Assembly: GCA_963780545.1 (NCBI GenBank)
Contig: CAWACK010000008.1
Coordinates: forward strand, 372,001 to 436,000
Direction of reading: 5' to 3'
Source: UBA8941 sp963780545
Lineage (GTDB): Archaea > Thermoproteota > Bathyarchaeia > TCS64
DNA length: 64,000 bases
Positions within the stretch are counted from its first letter, which is position 1. The number at the start of each line of letters is the position of its first letter. A program made the position numbers and the translations under genes. Positions 18,394-27,702 of the stretch are shown here, piece after piece. The notes under the pieces were generated by a model that was given only the letters and a program-made list of their open reading frames with translations, made no database searches and was not told the origin of the DNA.

Positions 18394-19263
18394 TTCTTCT
18401 TCCCCCCGTTGAGGACTTTCGCCAAATTGCTACTGGGATACGTGTATCGGTAGATCGTGCCAACATACTGAGGTAGACTGAAGTTCTCGTTTGCTTCGCT
18501 GGTGAGGCTTGTCAACGCGTCAAGCATGGTGAGGCCCTGGTCGCTGTTGCCAGCGGTTGGACCCCTGCAGCCATCGCAGGGCATCCCCGCCTGCGGGCAA
18601 GGAGCGCCACAACCCCCCATCGTCGCCGGACCCATACAGATGAACCCCTGTTCGAGGAAACACCTCTTCGGATCCGCTACCTCTTCGTATATCCTCTTCA
18701 GCTTCTTGTCATATTCGCCGACGCGCTCGCGTGGGCATAACTCACAGACATCTGTCTTAGAGAGCTCGGGGTGTGCCTCCACTCAGAAGAGTGGTTAGTA
18801 CAGTCGCTATGTCGTTTACCTCGGGTGGGCAACCGGGTATCCTATAGTCGACCTTGACGTAGTCACCGATGGCCTGCTGCTTGGGCAGAAGCTTGTCCAC
18901 AGTAGGCATCTCCGCTGGGATGGTTCCTCTCTGTTCAGAGTAGATCCTTTCGAGAAGATCGTCCCCGGTCTTCAAATTGGCTAGACCAGGGACGCCACCA
19001 AAGCAGGCGCAGGAGCCGAGGGTTATGAGGACGCCGGCTCGCTCACGGATCTTCTTCGTGACCTCAACCTCATGCTCCGTTCTAACACCGCCCTCGATTA
19101 TGGCGACGTCGATCTCCTTCGGAATCTCCTTCGCGTCCATAAGCGTCGGTGCGTAGACAAGCTCATTCGCCTTGAGTATGGCGAGTAGCTTCTCGTGGAG
19201 TCCAACAGTAGCGATCTGACACCCTGTGTCCCCAGAGAGGCCGAGAAGGAGAAGCTTTACCAT
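18390..19263 (-). CDS. mvhG: F420-non-reducing hydrogenase small subunit (MvhG-like), in two overlapping frames
   Basis: Small subunit carrying three Fe-S clusters. The N-terminal half (from ATG 19263) has LGLSGDTGCQ, LGSCACFGGVPG and IPGCPPEVND, and runs out at 18757. The C-terminal half is in another frame, with DVCELCPRER, CFLEQGFICMGPATMGGCGAPCP and PCDGCRG. Removing one base from a run of four at 18768-18771 gives SGGTPELSKTDVCELCPRE, the expected junction, for 290 residues in all. The GTG at 18782 could start a separate C-terminal protein, so a real gene split is possible but less likely than an indel. Confidence 0.85.
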
Positions 19264-19475
19264 CTTCTTACCCTCCCTCTATTTAATGTCAAATATCCCA
19301 AGTACTGCAAGAGGAATCAGTAAGTATTCTAGTGACTACATATATTGTTTATGTTGACAAAACGAATAATAGTTATAATTAAAAATTCCTATTTAAAAAT
19401 GAATCAAGAAAGGGGATACCGTCTAAACATTAGTAATTAGCTGTTAAAGGGGAAAAGTATAGAAGAAAAGTAATC
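19264..19475. other. Intergenic region with the mvhG-hdrA operon promoter
   Basis: No gene is seen. The stretch is AT-rich, with TATA-like CAATATATGTAG (minus strand, about 19335-19346) and TTTTTAAATAGG (minus strand, about 19389-19401). AGTAAGTATT at 19319-19328 resembles the centre of the hydrogenase-promoter palindrome (GGTAAGTATTTACC). Confidence 0.35.
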
Positions 19476-20372
19476 CTAGAAGAACTCCTTACCATCCTTA
19501 AAGAGGAGGCGACTCCAGTAAGCGTTTACGTCATCCTGGATCTCCTTCACTTCATCGTCGGTAATGTGACGGAACCTGCCCTGCATCTTTAGGACATCCT
19601 TAACCGGCTTAAGCTCCTTCGGCTTGTATGTGATGCGGAACTTCTCGCCGTCGATGACCTCGTATAGGGGCCACAAGCCACTCAGAACCATCTCTTTACC
19701 GACCTTAACGGCAATTTGGGGCTCGAACCTCCAGCCTGTGGGGCAAGGGGCAGAGACCTGGATGAAGCGGAAACCCTTGACATTCTTAGCGTATTCGAGC
19801 TTACCTATGAAGTCTTCAGGGTAGGCTATGCTGGCGGTGGCCATGTATGGGACCTTATGTAAGGCGACCATTGCGGCGACGTTCTTCCTCTTCTCCTTTT
19901 TACCGCGGCTGAACTCCCCGACTGGCGTCGTCGTGGTCTCAGCGTACCTTGTGGTGGCGCTGCTGCGCTGACCACCTGTGTTCATGTATGCCTCGTTGTC
20001 ATAGCAGACCCAGAGTATGTTCTCGTTGCGCTCTGCAGCGCCTGAGAGACCCTGGAAGCCTATGTCGGTTGTGCCTCCATCCCCCACTATGGCTGTCACA
20101 ACTGCGTCTTCGCGCTCCAGCCTCTTGAAGGCCCTGCTAAGACCTGTCGACATGGCACCAGCACCCTCGAAGACCTCGCCGTAGATGCTAGGCTGATCGA
20201 GGTTACCGAATGCTGGGCCACAGCAGGCGACTTCCTGGCGGACCATCTTGTCCTTTAGGACCTTTGAGACGATTCTTGCGACGGAAGCACCAGTGCAGCC
20301 CTGGCACGCTTGGTTCGCGGCCTGGATGTACTCCGTCTCGTCTAATTTAACGAGTGGAACTGGTTTACTCAT
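19476..20372 (-). CDS. porB: Pyruvate/2-oxoacid:ferredoxin oxidoreductase beta subunit
   Basis: 298-residue thiamine-pyrophosphate-binding subunit that decarboxylates pyruvate (or a related 2-oxoacid) and feeds electrons to ferredoxin. Cluster cysteines appear in NQACQGCTGAS and EVACCGPAFGN. The TPP motif GDGGTTDIGFQGLSGAAERN is followed by CYDNEAYMNTGGQRSS, a combination typical of PorB. It is the last gene of the porGD-porA-porB operon, 13 bases after porA. Substrate choice between pyruvate and branched-chain acids is not certain. Confidence 0.9.
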   Translation of the reverse strand: MSKPVPLVKLDETEYIQAANQACQGCTGASVARIVSKVLKDKMVRQEVACCGPAFGNLDQPSIYGEVFEGAGAMSTGLSRAFKRLEREDAVVTAIVGDGGTTDIGFQGLSGAAERNENILWVCYDNEAYMNTGGQRSSATTRYAETTTTPVGEFSRGKKEKRKNVAAMVALHKVPYMATASIAYPEDFIGKLEYAKNVKGFRFIQVSAPCPTGWRFEPQIAVKVGKEMVLSGLWPLYEVIDGEKFRITYKPKELKPVKDVLKMQGRFRHITDDEVKEIQDDVNAYWSRLLFKDGKEFF

Positions 20373-20385
20373 TTCATAATCCTCC

Positions 20386-21564
20386 TTAGACCCACTCCAC
20401 TAGGGGAGAGACCTTCACTCCGCTGGTAGCCTTGAGGGTCTTCTCACCGATCTTCATGATATCCTGTACACGTACCTCTTTACCATTGAGACCTGCATGG
20501 AATTGGAGAGTCTTTGGCCGTTCCTCGACCTCGTACATTGCATTCCTAATCTCACCGAAGGTCCAGCCACCTGAGCCGATGCTAATATTGCGATCGATGA
20601 TTCCCATCACCTTAACTTTTGACCCGATACGAGCAAAATCCTCGGCGGGGAAAGGTTTGAAAGTCTTAAGTCTCACTAGTCCCACATTTTTACCTTCAGC
20701 CTGAAGTTTGTCAATTGCGACACGTGCAGTGCTCGCGATGGTGCCTGATGCGACGATTACGGCTTCGCAGTCCTTCGTCTTATACTCCTCGACGAGGCCA
20801 TTACCGTAGCCGCGGCCAAACATCTTCTTAAATTCCGCGTTGACCTCCTTGATGACCTTCTTGGCGTTCTCCATTGCCTGTTGATCCTCCACGAAGGTAG
20901 CCTGTGGGTCGAGACCGATACTCCACTGCTTCATCTGGAAGTCTCGGCTTTCCTGGCCCTGGTTGGGGAGGAGGGGGATTGTCGTCTTATATGGGGGTAA
21001 GAAGGCATCAACCATCGCCTCATCGGGGATGTTGATGGGTTCGTCGGTGTAGCTGAGTATATAACCGTCACCCGCGAAGAGGCATGGGAGGCGGACACGC
21101 TCATCCTCTGCGACCTTGTAGGCCATGAGGCCAGTGTCAAGGATCTCCTGACCACTCTCGCACTCCATCATCATCCAGCCGGTCTCGCGCTGCGCCATCA
21201 TATCGGTCTGGTCAGGGTCCATGCCCTTGATGCCTCTGTGCATGACAGCCATGACGAGAGGTATCCTGTTGTTCCTAGTGGCGATCATCGGGTGATGCAT
21301 GTATAAGAGGCCGGGACCAGCTGTCGCGGTAAATGCGCGAACTCCAGCAGCTTCCGCTGTGAAGGCGGAGGCCTGAGCGGTTAGTTCGCCTTCTACCGTG
21401 ACGTACTCAGCATCAATCTCTCCATTGGCTACCATGTCAGCTATGTATTGGACTATGGTTGTCTGAGGTGTGATCGGGAAAGCGGAGATGAACTTCGCTC
21501 TAGCCAATCTAACCGCGTGGGCGACTGCCTTGTTACCTACCATAACCTCGAATTTTTGTGGCAT
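20386..21564 (-). CDS. porA: Pyruvate/2-oxoacid:ferredoxin oxidoreductase alpha subunit
   Basis: 392-residue subunit of the oxidoreductase. It contains FISAFPITPQTTIVQYIADM at the N-terminus, YVTVEGELTAQASAFTAEAAG, and TATAGPGLLYMHHP, all standard for PorA. I start at ATG 21564, about seven bases after a strong GGAGGAG site; an ATG two codons earlier sits too close to that site, and the longer in-frame extension overlaps porGD. No cysteine clusters are expected or seen. Confidence 0.9.
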   Translation of the reverse strand: MPQKFEVMVGNKAVAHAVRLARAKFISAFPITPQTTIVQYIADMVANGEIDAEYVTVEGELTAQASAFTAEAAGVRAFTATAGPGLLYMHHPMIATRNNRIPLVMAVMHRGIKGMDPDQTDMMAQRETGWMMMECESGQEILDTGLMAYKVAEDERVRLPCLFAGDGYILSYTDEPINIPDEAMVDAFLPPYKTTIPLLPNQGQESRDFQMKQWSIGLDPQATFVEDQQAMENAKKVIKEVNAEFKKMFGRGYGNGLVEEYKTKDCEAVIVASGTIASTARVAIDKLQAEGKNVGLVRLKTFKPFPAEDFARIGSKVKVMGIIDRNISIGSGGWTFGEIRNAMYEVEERPKTLQFHAGLNGKEVRVQDIMKIGEKTLKATSGVKVSPLVEWV

Positions 21565-21578
21565 ACTCATTCTCCTCC

Positions 21579-22391
21579 TCAAATAGTCTCCTGGATCCAG
21601 TCGATGGCCTTCGTTGGGCACTCCTCGTGGCAGATACCACAACCCTTACAGTACTGATAGTTGACTGTGGCCTTATTGTTCTTCATGCCGATAGCTACTT
21701 CTGGGCAGAGGATATAGCAGCGGCGGCAGCCAATGCACTTCGCGTCGTTGAAGACGGGGCGGAATAGCCTCCAGCTGGAGACATCACGCTCCCCAGCCTT
21801 CCTAGCGCGCAGCTCCAGTTGGACATCCTCCATTTTGACCTTGGAGACGTCGACGGCGGGTGTTGCGGCTTCATATGCCTTCTGCATAGCCTTGATGTTC
21901 ATCTCGCCGATGCGTCCGCTCCACTGGTGGTGGGCAGCCTCCTCGAGGCTGCTGAGCTTCACTATGCCGGTGACTTTAGCAAAGGCTCCGAGAATAGCGG
22001 TGTTGGTGATGGGTCTACCGATGGTCTCCATCGCAACCTTGGTTGCGTCTACGGTAGCTACCTTGAAGTCACCACCGAGGCCCGTCTCGAGACCGCTGTG
22101 CGGATGGTTTACGAGGACTAGACCGCCCTTCTTCAGCCCCTGCGTCACAGGGACCGTCTTCGCGAGGAGTGGGTCGAGAACTACAACCATGTCTGGTTCG
22201 TGAACGAGGTCGCGTTCATAGATTCTTTCCTCGCTTATTCGTAGGAATGATTGAACCGGCGCGCCACGCCTCTCTGTGCCATACATGGGTATACCCAAGG
22301 TATACTTACCATCGTAGTACAGTGCAGTCGAGAGGAGCCTTACTCCGGTGACGGCACCCTGGCCGCCCCTTCCGTGGAACCTTATCTCCAT
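21579..22391 (-). CDS. Pyruvate/2-oxoacid:ferredoxin oxidoreductase gamma-delta fusion subunit
   Basis: About 270 residues joining the gamma subunit (MEIRFHGRGGQGAVTGVRLL to about residue 190) and the delta two-cluster ferredoxin at the C-terminus (CIGCRRCYILCPEVA and CKGCGICHEECPTKA). The fused arrangement replaces separate porG and porD. The start at ATG 22391 precedes the conserved RFHGRGGQG block directly; an ATG at 22427 would add 12 residues. It is the first gene of the operon, with porA and porB following. Confidence 0.9.
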   Translation of the reverse strand: MEIRFHGRGGQGAVTGVRLLSTALYYDGKYTLGIPMYGTERRGAPVQSFLRISEERIYERDLVHEPDMVVVLDPLLAKTVPVTQGLKKGGLVLVNHPHSGLETGLGGDFKVATVDATKVAMETIGRPITNTAILGAFAKVTGIVKLSSLEEAAHHQWSGRIGEMNIKAMQKAYEAATPAVDVSKVKMEDVQLELRARKAGERDVSSWRLFRPVFNDAKCIGCRRCYILCPEVAIGMKNNKATVNYQYCKGCGICHEECPTKAIDWIQETI

Positions 22392-22527
22392 CAATACGGT
22401 ATTCTCCCTTGATGAATCCGTTATCATCCCTTTCCGCGGAATATAACGGTTCTGGATGCTTCAAGGGTGATAAAACTCGCGAGAAATGTAGTATATACGA
22501 CAAAAAGGAAATACAAGTTCTATTTTC

Positions 22528-23007
22528 ATGAAGCCTATGAGAACACTGATCGTTTACATCTCGTACCACCACGGAAACACCGAGAAGATCGCTAAGGCGA
22601 TGGGGGAGATACTCGAGGCAGAGCTTAGGAGCCCAGAGTCCATCAAACCCGATTATATAAAAGAATTTGATCTTATCGGTTTCGCTTCAGGTAACTACTT
22701 CGGTAAGTTCGACAAGAGGATAGTTGAATTCGTAGATGGACTTCCCCGCTATAAGGAAAAAGATGCCTTTCTATTCAGCACGAGCGGCTCTGATAGCTAT
22801 GAAAGAGCTCACATTGAGCTAAAAAAGCATCTCATGGACAAAGGACTACGAGTCGTCGGGGAGTGGCACTGCAAGGCCTTTGATACTTATGGTCCACTAA
22901 AACTGATGGGAGGATTAAACAAGGACAGGCCGAACGACAATGATGTGGAAGACGCGAAGAGATTCGCAACTGACCTGAAAAGAAATAATGATGTTGACCT
23001 GCATTAA
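22528..23007 (+). CDS. Flavodoxin family protein
   Basis: 159-residue FMN-binding protein. The phosphate loop YISYHHGNTEKIAKAMG lies at the N-terminus, and FLFSTSGSDSYERAH matches the third flavodoxin loop. It has no signal or membrane segment, so it is a cytoplasmic electron carrier. It is divergent from porGD with a 136-base shared upstream region, which suggests use with the oxidoreductase, though this is only context. Confidence 0.8.
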   Translation: MKPMRTLIVYISYHHGNTEKIAKAMGEILEAELRSPESIKPDYIKEFDLIGFASGNYFGKFDKRIVEFVDGLPRYKEKDAFLFSTSGSDSYERAHIELKKHLMDKGLRVVGEWHCKAFDTYGPLKLMGGLNKDRPNDNDVEDAKRFATDLKRNNDVDLH

Positions 23008-23189
23008 ACAATGCGTGTGGGTTCAACGAACCGCATTTTATAATATCTGAAGAAGAAAAAACAAAACGTGAACTTTAGTACACACACGCGACATGAAAAG
23101 ATGAAAAATATATAACCAAAGTTCCTCCCAAGGCTTCGAGCCTACTCAAGCTTAAATCATCGGAACCGCCGAATAATCAGCGACCCTTT

Positions 23190-24197
23190 ATGAAATTGGT
23201 TGTGTATGGCCCAAGGAAGAGGCTTGGCGCCTGGCTTGAGGATGGTTCGGTTGTAGATCTCAATTACGCCTACTCATCTCTACTAGAGAGTAAGGGTGAA
23301 TCACATGCCTGCATCAAAGCTGATGCTGCGGTCCCCTCTTGCTTGCAAGCCTTCATTGAGGAAGGTGAAGCAGGTCTTACAGCTGCGAAAAAGGCGGTCG
23401 AATACGCTAATAGGGTTAAAGTCGGTCCCGGAGGCCTTGAACTTATCCATCATGACGTAAAGGTTCATGCACCCCTACCGAGTCCTGCATCGAGGATCGC
23501 GATGGCTGGTGCTAACTTCTACGACCACTCCGCCGATGTTTCAAAGATGATGGGCCGACCCACGACCATTGAGGAGATTAAAAAGCAGGTTGCAACCGGT
23601 GCTTACAATGCATGGGGATTCTGGAAACAGGCAAGAAATGTCGTCGACCCAGATGCCAAAGTTCCATACCCAGCTAGGACTCAACGCCTAGATTATGAGG
23701 TGGAGGTTGGTGCGGTCATAGGTAAGAAGGGAAAGGACATAGACGAGAGAGACGGCGAATCCTACATCTACGGGTACACAATCGTCAATGACCTTAGCAT
23801 CCGTGACGGCCCTAGGACCGGAAGCCCAGATGGCTTTTTCTTCGCGAAAAACTTCGACGGATGCGCCCCAATGGGTCCATACATCGTCACCAAAGACGAG
23901 ATAGTTGATGCATACAAACTGAAGCTGAAGCAAACAGTGAACGGAAAGGTCCGTCAGAATGGAACCATGGAGAATATGATAAGGAAGTACCCCTGGTGGA
24001 TCTCCTGGCTAAGCAAGGACATGTATCTCTATCCGGGCGACATCATCTGTGGAGGAACATGCTCTGGGACCGCTCTCGACACGAGCCCAGTCTTGGACGG
24101 TAAGACAAAACCGGACAACTTCCTCAAGGTTGGTGACGTTCTCGAAGCGACGGTCCCTGGCTTAGGCAGCCTAAAGACCACGATAGTGGAGAAGTAA
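23190..24197 (+). CDS. Fumarylacetoacetate hydrolase family protein
   Basis: 335-residue enzyme of the FAH superfamily, metal-dependent C-C bond hydrolases or decarboxylases/isomerases acting on 2-oxo acids. The C-terminal catalytic domain shows RLDYEVEVGAVIGKKGKDI (metal-binding Glu/Asp), GYTIVNDLSIRD and KNFDGCAPMGPYIV. The N-terminal third is the usual short FAH N-domain. No partner gene tells the substrate; it is followed closely by a sugar kinase gene. Confidence 0.82.
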   Translation: MKLVVYGPRKRLGAWLEDGSVVDLNYAYSSLLESKGESHACIKADAAVPSCLQAFIEEGEAGLTAAKKAVEYANRVKVGPGGLELIHHDVKVHAPLPSPASRIAMAGANFYDHSADVSKMMGRPTTIEEIKKQVATGAYNAWGFWKQARNVVDPDAKVPYPARTQRLDYEVEVGAVIGKKGKDIDERDGESYIYGYTIVNDLSIRDGPRTGSPDGFFFAKNFDGCAPMGPYIVTKDEIVDAYKLKLKQTVNGKVRQNGTMENMIRKYPWWISWLSKDMYLYPGDIICGGTCSGTALDTSPVLDGKTKPDNFLKVGDVLEATVPGLGSLKTTIVEK

Positions 24198-24232
24198 CCC
24201 CTTTTATTCCCCTTAGACCCCTTTTTCATGAG

Positions 24233-25177
24233 TTGTCCTACGCAGCGGTGGACATTGGTGCCACTAATATAAGGGTGGCAGTCGGCGATGAAAACAGGTT
24301 ATACACTAAACGATCCGAGGTTACGGACAGGCTAAACGGCCCAGAGGGTATACCGAGGCAGATCGCGAGGATGATCAGGGACATCAACGTCAACCCTGTA
24401 TCGATCGGAATTGGTTCGATTGGACCACTTGATGTGCGACGTGGAGCGATCGGGGAGACACCAAATTATGTCTTTAAGCATATCCCGGTCGTTAAGCCAC
24501 TTTCAGCTGAGTTTGGTGTACCTATCGAGATAATGAACGATTGCAACGCCGCTGTGATAGGGGAGCATCTCTATGGGGCGGGGAGGGGTATCGATAACCT
24601 GTTCTACGTTACAATCAGTACTGGGCTAGGCGGTGGAGCGATTGTGGATGGCCACCCCCTTGGTGGTAAGGATGGGAACGCCCCTGAGATCGGGCACATA
24701 ACGTTGGATCCAAACTCGGAGCTGGTATGTGGATGTGGCTGCCGTGGTCACTGGGAGGCCTACTGCTCTGGGGCTAATATGCCTAACTTCGCGAGGGCCT
24801 TACTGAGAGGTATGGATCTAGGAGATAGCATCTTGTTGAAGATGGTCGGATGGGATCTTGGTAAATTGACTTCGGAGACCATCTTCGAGGCTGCGAAGAA
24901 AAAAGATAAGATAGCCTCTTTAATCGTAGGGGAGGTCGGGAAAGCTAACGCCGTTGGTTTCGCTGACATCGTCAACGCCTTTGATCCCGAGCTGATAACC
25001 GTAGGTGGATCTATTGCTCTAAACAACTCTGAGATGGTGTTGGAGCCAATTAGGAAGGATATAGATAAACACCTCATAAATAGGAAGCCCGAGATCTTTA
25101 TTACTAATCTAGGAGCCGACGCCGTGCTCTATGGTGGGCTTGCAATCGCCTCAAGGCTTGCCAAAGGGAAGGCATGA
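24233..25177 (+). CDS. ROK family sugar kinase (glucokinase-like)
   Basis: 314-residue ATP-dependent sugar kinase. The N-terminal phosphate motif is AAVDIGATNIRVAVGD. The catalytic segment has IEIMNDCNAAVIGEHLYGAGRG, and the ROK zinc motif reads HITLDPNSELVCGCGCRGHWEAYCSG. No helix-turn-helix is present, so this is an enzyme rather than an NagC-type repressor. The start is TTG at 24233; the nearby ATG at 24229 is out of frame. Glucose or another hexose is the likely substrate. Confidence 0.87.
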   Translation: MSYAAVDIGATNIRVAVGDENRLYTKRSEVTDRLNGPEGIPRQIARMIRDINVNPVSIGIGSIGPLDVRRGAIGETPNYVFKHIPVVKPLSAEFGVPIEIMNDCNAAVIGEHLYGAGRGIDNLFYVTISTGLGGGAIVDGHPLGGKDGNAPEIGHITLDPNSELVCGCGCRGHWEAYCSGANMPNFARALLRGMDLGDSILLKMVGWDLGKLTSETIFEAAKKKDKIASLIVGEVGKANAVGFADIVNAFDPELITVGGSIALNNSEMVLEPIRKDIDKHLINRKPEIFITNLGADAVLYGGLAIASRLAKGKA

Positions 25178-25189
25178 AATAATAAACGT

Positions 25190-25945
25190 TCAAGAAATGT
25201 TCTTAACAATTATCAATCCGTCTTGGTCGTTTTTATACTCTATAAGGTTGCCCTGATAGAAGTATAGTGTTATCCCAATGTCAGGCTCACTAGACACGGT
25301 GCAATTATAGGTCTTCGACCCTATCCTTATGTCCTGTACATTGGTGGCCACTCCGAACTCCATCGCAGCAACCCCACCTTGTTGAGGGACTAACACGTTC
25401 ACATTGTATTTCTTCCCCGGCGCAGGATTGAAGCTCTTCACAAACAGCTCCCAGTGAGCAGGGTTGTTATTATCTATGAGAACCGTGTTTGCAGGAGTAT
25501 CTAAACTCACGGTCTGGTTTTTCCCTTGAGAGACGCTGAATATGTTTACGCTGCCCTGTTGGAATGCACATCGCAAATTGGATTGGTTACCACTCATATC
25601 AAAGTTGACTGAGTAACCTAGAGGCGTGACCGCATCCTTAAACCGGTAGCTCGTATCGACTTTTAATTTATTTCCCTGATAAACGACATCTACGGTCGAG
25701 TTAAGAGTGTATACAGTATCCGACCCCGTGTTAACTGCGTCTAACCTATAGCTGTAGTTACCGATCAGATCACCATCCTTATAGTAGCTGAACTCCTGAG
25801 TCACACCAAGGTTAGAGGGCGTGAACGTCGCAGGCTTGTAGTCAATGTAAGGGTTTGTGATATCAGTGTAGACTTCGAGACCTACTACGCCTCCGAGTAT
25901 TAGTGCAGCAATTATTATGATGTAGCGATTCTTCAAGGCGTCCAA
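25190..25945 (-). CDS. Membrane-anchored extracytoplasmic protein of unknown function
   Basis: 251 residues with one N-terminal transmembrane segment (RYIIIIAALILGGVVGLEV) and no other hydrophobic span. The rest is rich in beta-type sequence, with SYRLDAVNTGSDTVYTLNS and SSEPDIGITLYFYQGNLIEYKNDQDGL. I do not recognise a family. The ATG at 25945 directly precedes the signal anchor. It is convergent with the ROK kinase gene, 12 bases apart. Confidence 0.7.
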   Translation of the reverse strand: MDALKNRYIIIIAALILGGVVGLEVYTDITNPYIDYKPATFTPSNLGVTQEFSYYKDGDLIGNYSYRLDAVNTGSDTVYTLNSTVDVVYQGNKLKVDTSYRFKDAVTPLGYSVNFDMSGNQSNLRCAFQQGSVNIFSVSQGKNQTVSLDTPANTVLIDNNNPAHWELFVKSFNPAPGKKYNVNVLVPQQGGVAAMEFGVATNVQDIRIGSKTYNCTVSSEPDIGITLYFYQGNLIEYKNDQDGLIIVKNIS

Positions 25946-25983
25946 TTAATTGGGTCTGGAGGGTGTTTAAAAGGAGTATGAAG

Positions 25984-27489
25984 CTATTTGGAGAGCTTAG
26001 CCTCGGTCTCATGGAGGTTCTTCAGTGAGGCTTCGATTAAGTTTCTCTTCTCCTGAAGTTCCTTACGCTGCTTCTTCGCGGTTTTTCCATGTTCTTTAAG
26101 CATCCTTTTTACCTCGTCCGGGCGTGGGCTTCCCAGACTCATCCTCCGTTGTAAGCTCTGCTTTGGGTCCGTTGCTTTGTCTATGAGCATTTGAGTGACC
26201 TTGATCTTCTTCTTGTATAGCTTTTCAGCGCTTGCCTCGACGTCATCTGGCTTAAGTTTGTCGAGTGTGGCTTCACGATCCATTGTGAGGTTTACGAGGT
26301 CAGCGGTGATTTTGTACGACTCACGGAAGCTGAGACCAACCTCGTTAGCAAGAGTTTCAGCAAGCTCCACCGCCATTGCGAAGTTGCCTGGAACCTGTCT
26401 ATAGAGTTTCTCGGGCTTGATCTTCATAGTTGCGACTGCCCCAGTCATGATCTCGAGGCAGATCTGTGTGTTGTCGATTGTGCGCCAGAGTGTAAGTTTT
26501 GTCTCCTGGAGATCCTCGAAGTAGCCGGTTGGGACGCCTTTCTCCATTGTAAGCAGCTCGGTTAGTGCACCATAGGCTTCTCCGGTCTTGCCTCGGAGGA
26601 GTTCAATAGTGCTGGGGTTCTTCTTCTGTGGCATGATGCTGCTACCTGAAGTGTATTCGTCAGCGAGTTCTATGTAGCCAAACTCGACTGTGCTCCACTC
26701 AAGGATGTCTGCGGCAATTCTGCTCAGGTCACCCATAATTATGGCGCACACAGCTGCGGTCTCCATAGCCCAGTCCCGGCTGCTTGTTGCGTCTATGGAG
26801 TTCTCCTGAATCCCTTCGAAACCTAGAAGCTCTGTTGTGCGTTTACGGTTGATTCTGATGCTCGTGCCGCCCACCGGGCCAGAGCCGAGGGGATTAGTGT
26901 TTACCCTAGCGTAGAGTTCTGTTAAACGCTGCTGATCGCGTAGAAGAATATCAGCGTAGGCACTGAGATAGGCTCCGATTGTGCCTATTTGTGCATGCTG
27001 ACCGTGTGTGTATATAATCATAAGGGTGTTGGTGTGTTCCTTAGCTCGGATTTGTAGGGCGTCTATGAGGTTGAGAGCTGCTTCCGAGATGTTGAGGATG
27101 TCTTCTCGGAGTCTAAGTTTAATGTCTGTGACAACCTGATCGTTTCGACTCCTGCCAGTGTGAATCATGCCACCGGCCTCAATGCCGATCTGTTTGATTA
27201 CCGTGGTTTCGATATACTCGTGAACGTCTTCGTATTCCGAGCCGATTTTGATTTCGCCGTTGCGCCACTTTCTGCGAATCTCCTCGAGCGCTGTGAGGAT
27301 CTGTTTGAGTTCCTCGGCCGGGATGATGCCCTGTTCGTGAAGCATAATGTCGTGGGCGGTTGTACAGTTGATGTCATCCTCAAAGATGCGGAGATCCTCA
27401 TTAACGGAGGTGTGGAATCTTGCTGTTTTGTTGTCGAACCCCTTGGCGATACGTGATCTGAATAGGCTGCTTTTGGCCAACAATTTCAC
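25984..27489 (-). CDS. argH: Argininosuccinate lyase
   Basis: 501-residue member of the fumarase/aspartase superfamily that splits argininosuccinate to arginine and fumarate. The signature loop SGSSIMPQKKNPSTIELLRGKTGEAYG is complete, together with GMIHTGRSRNDQVVTDIKL and NTNPLGSGPVGGTSIRI, the latter two specific to ArgH. It is slightly longer than usual because of a lysine-rich C-terminal tail (ERMLKEHGKTAKKQRKEL-like). No other arginine gene is nearby, so it is monocistronic here. Confidence 0.92.
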   Translation of the reverse strand: MKLLAKSSLFRSRIAKGFDNKTARFHTSVNEDLRIFEDDINCTTAHDIMLHEQGIIPAEELKQILTALEEIRRKWRNGEIKIGSEYEDVHEYIETTVIKQIGIEAGGMIHTGRSRNDQVVTDIKLRLREDILNISEAALNLIDALQIRAKEHTNTLMIIYTHGQHAQIGTIGAYLSAYADILLRDQQRLTELYARVNTNPLGSGPVGGTSIRINRKRTTELLGFEGIQENSIDATSSRDWAMETAAVCAIIMGDLSRIAADILEWSTVEFGYIELADEYTSGSSIMPQKKNPSTIELLRGKTGEAYGALTELLTMEKGVPTGYFEDLQETKLTLWRTIDNTQICLEIMTGAVATMKIKPEKLYRQVPGNFAMAVELAETLANEVGLSFRESYKITADLVNLTMDREATLDKLKPDDVEASAEKLYKKKIKVTQMLIDKATDPKQSLQRRMSLGSPRPDEVKRMLKEHGKTAKKQRKELQEKRNLIEASLKNLHETEAKLSK

Positions 27490-27702
27490 CTTTTAGCTTC
27501 TGTTGGGGTGTTTCGTTTATATCCGTTATGACACATGTGTTACGTTTACATAACATTTTGCCGTAGCTGAGTCACAAATGTTGCATGTAACGATATGCTA
27601 TTTGTAATGCCATAGAAAAATAATGATCCTATCTATTTGGTTAGTTTCTCGTTGTTTATGTTGGTGTAAAGTGTTAGATGTAGTCACTCTAGGTTGATTA
27701 AT
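27490..27702. promoter_or_regulatory. Upstream region of argH with a near-palindrome
   Basis: No gene is seen. GTTGCATGTAAC near 27575 is a 12-base palindrome with one mismatch pair, and related TGTTACGTTTACATAACA lies about 40 bases before it. Both could bind a dimeric regulator, but nothing identifies one. Confidence 0.25.
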
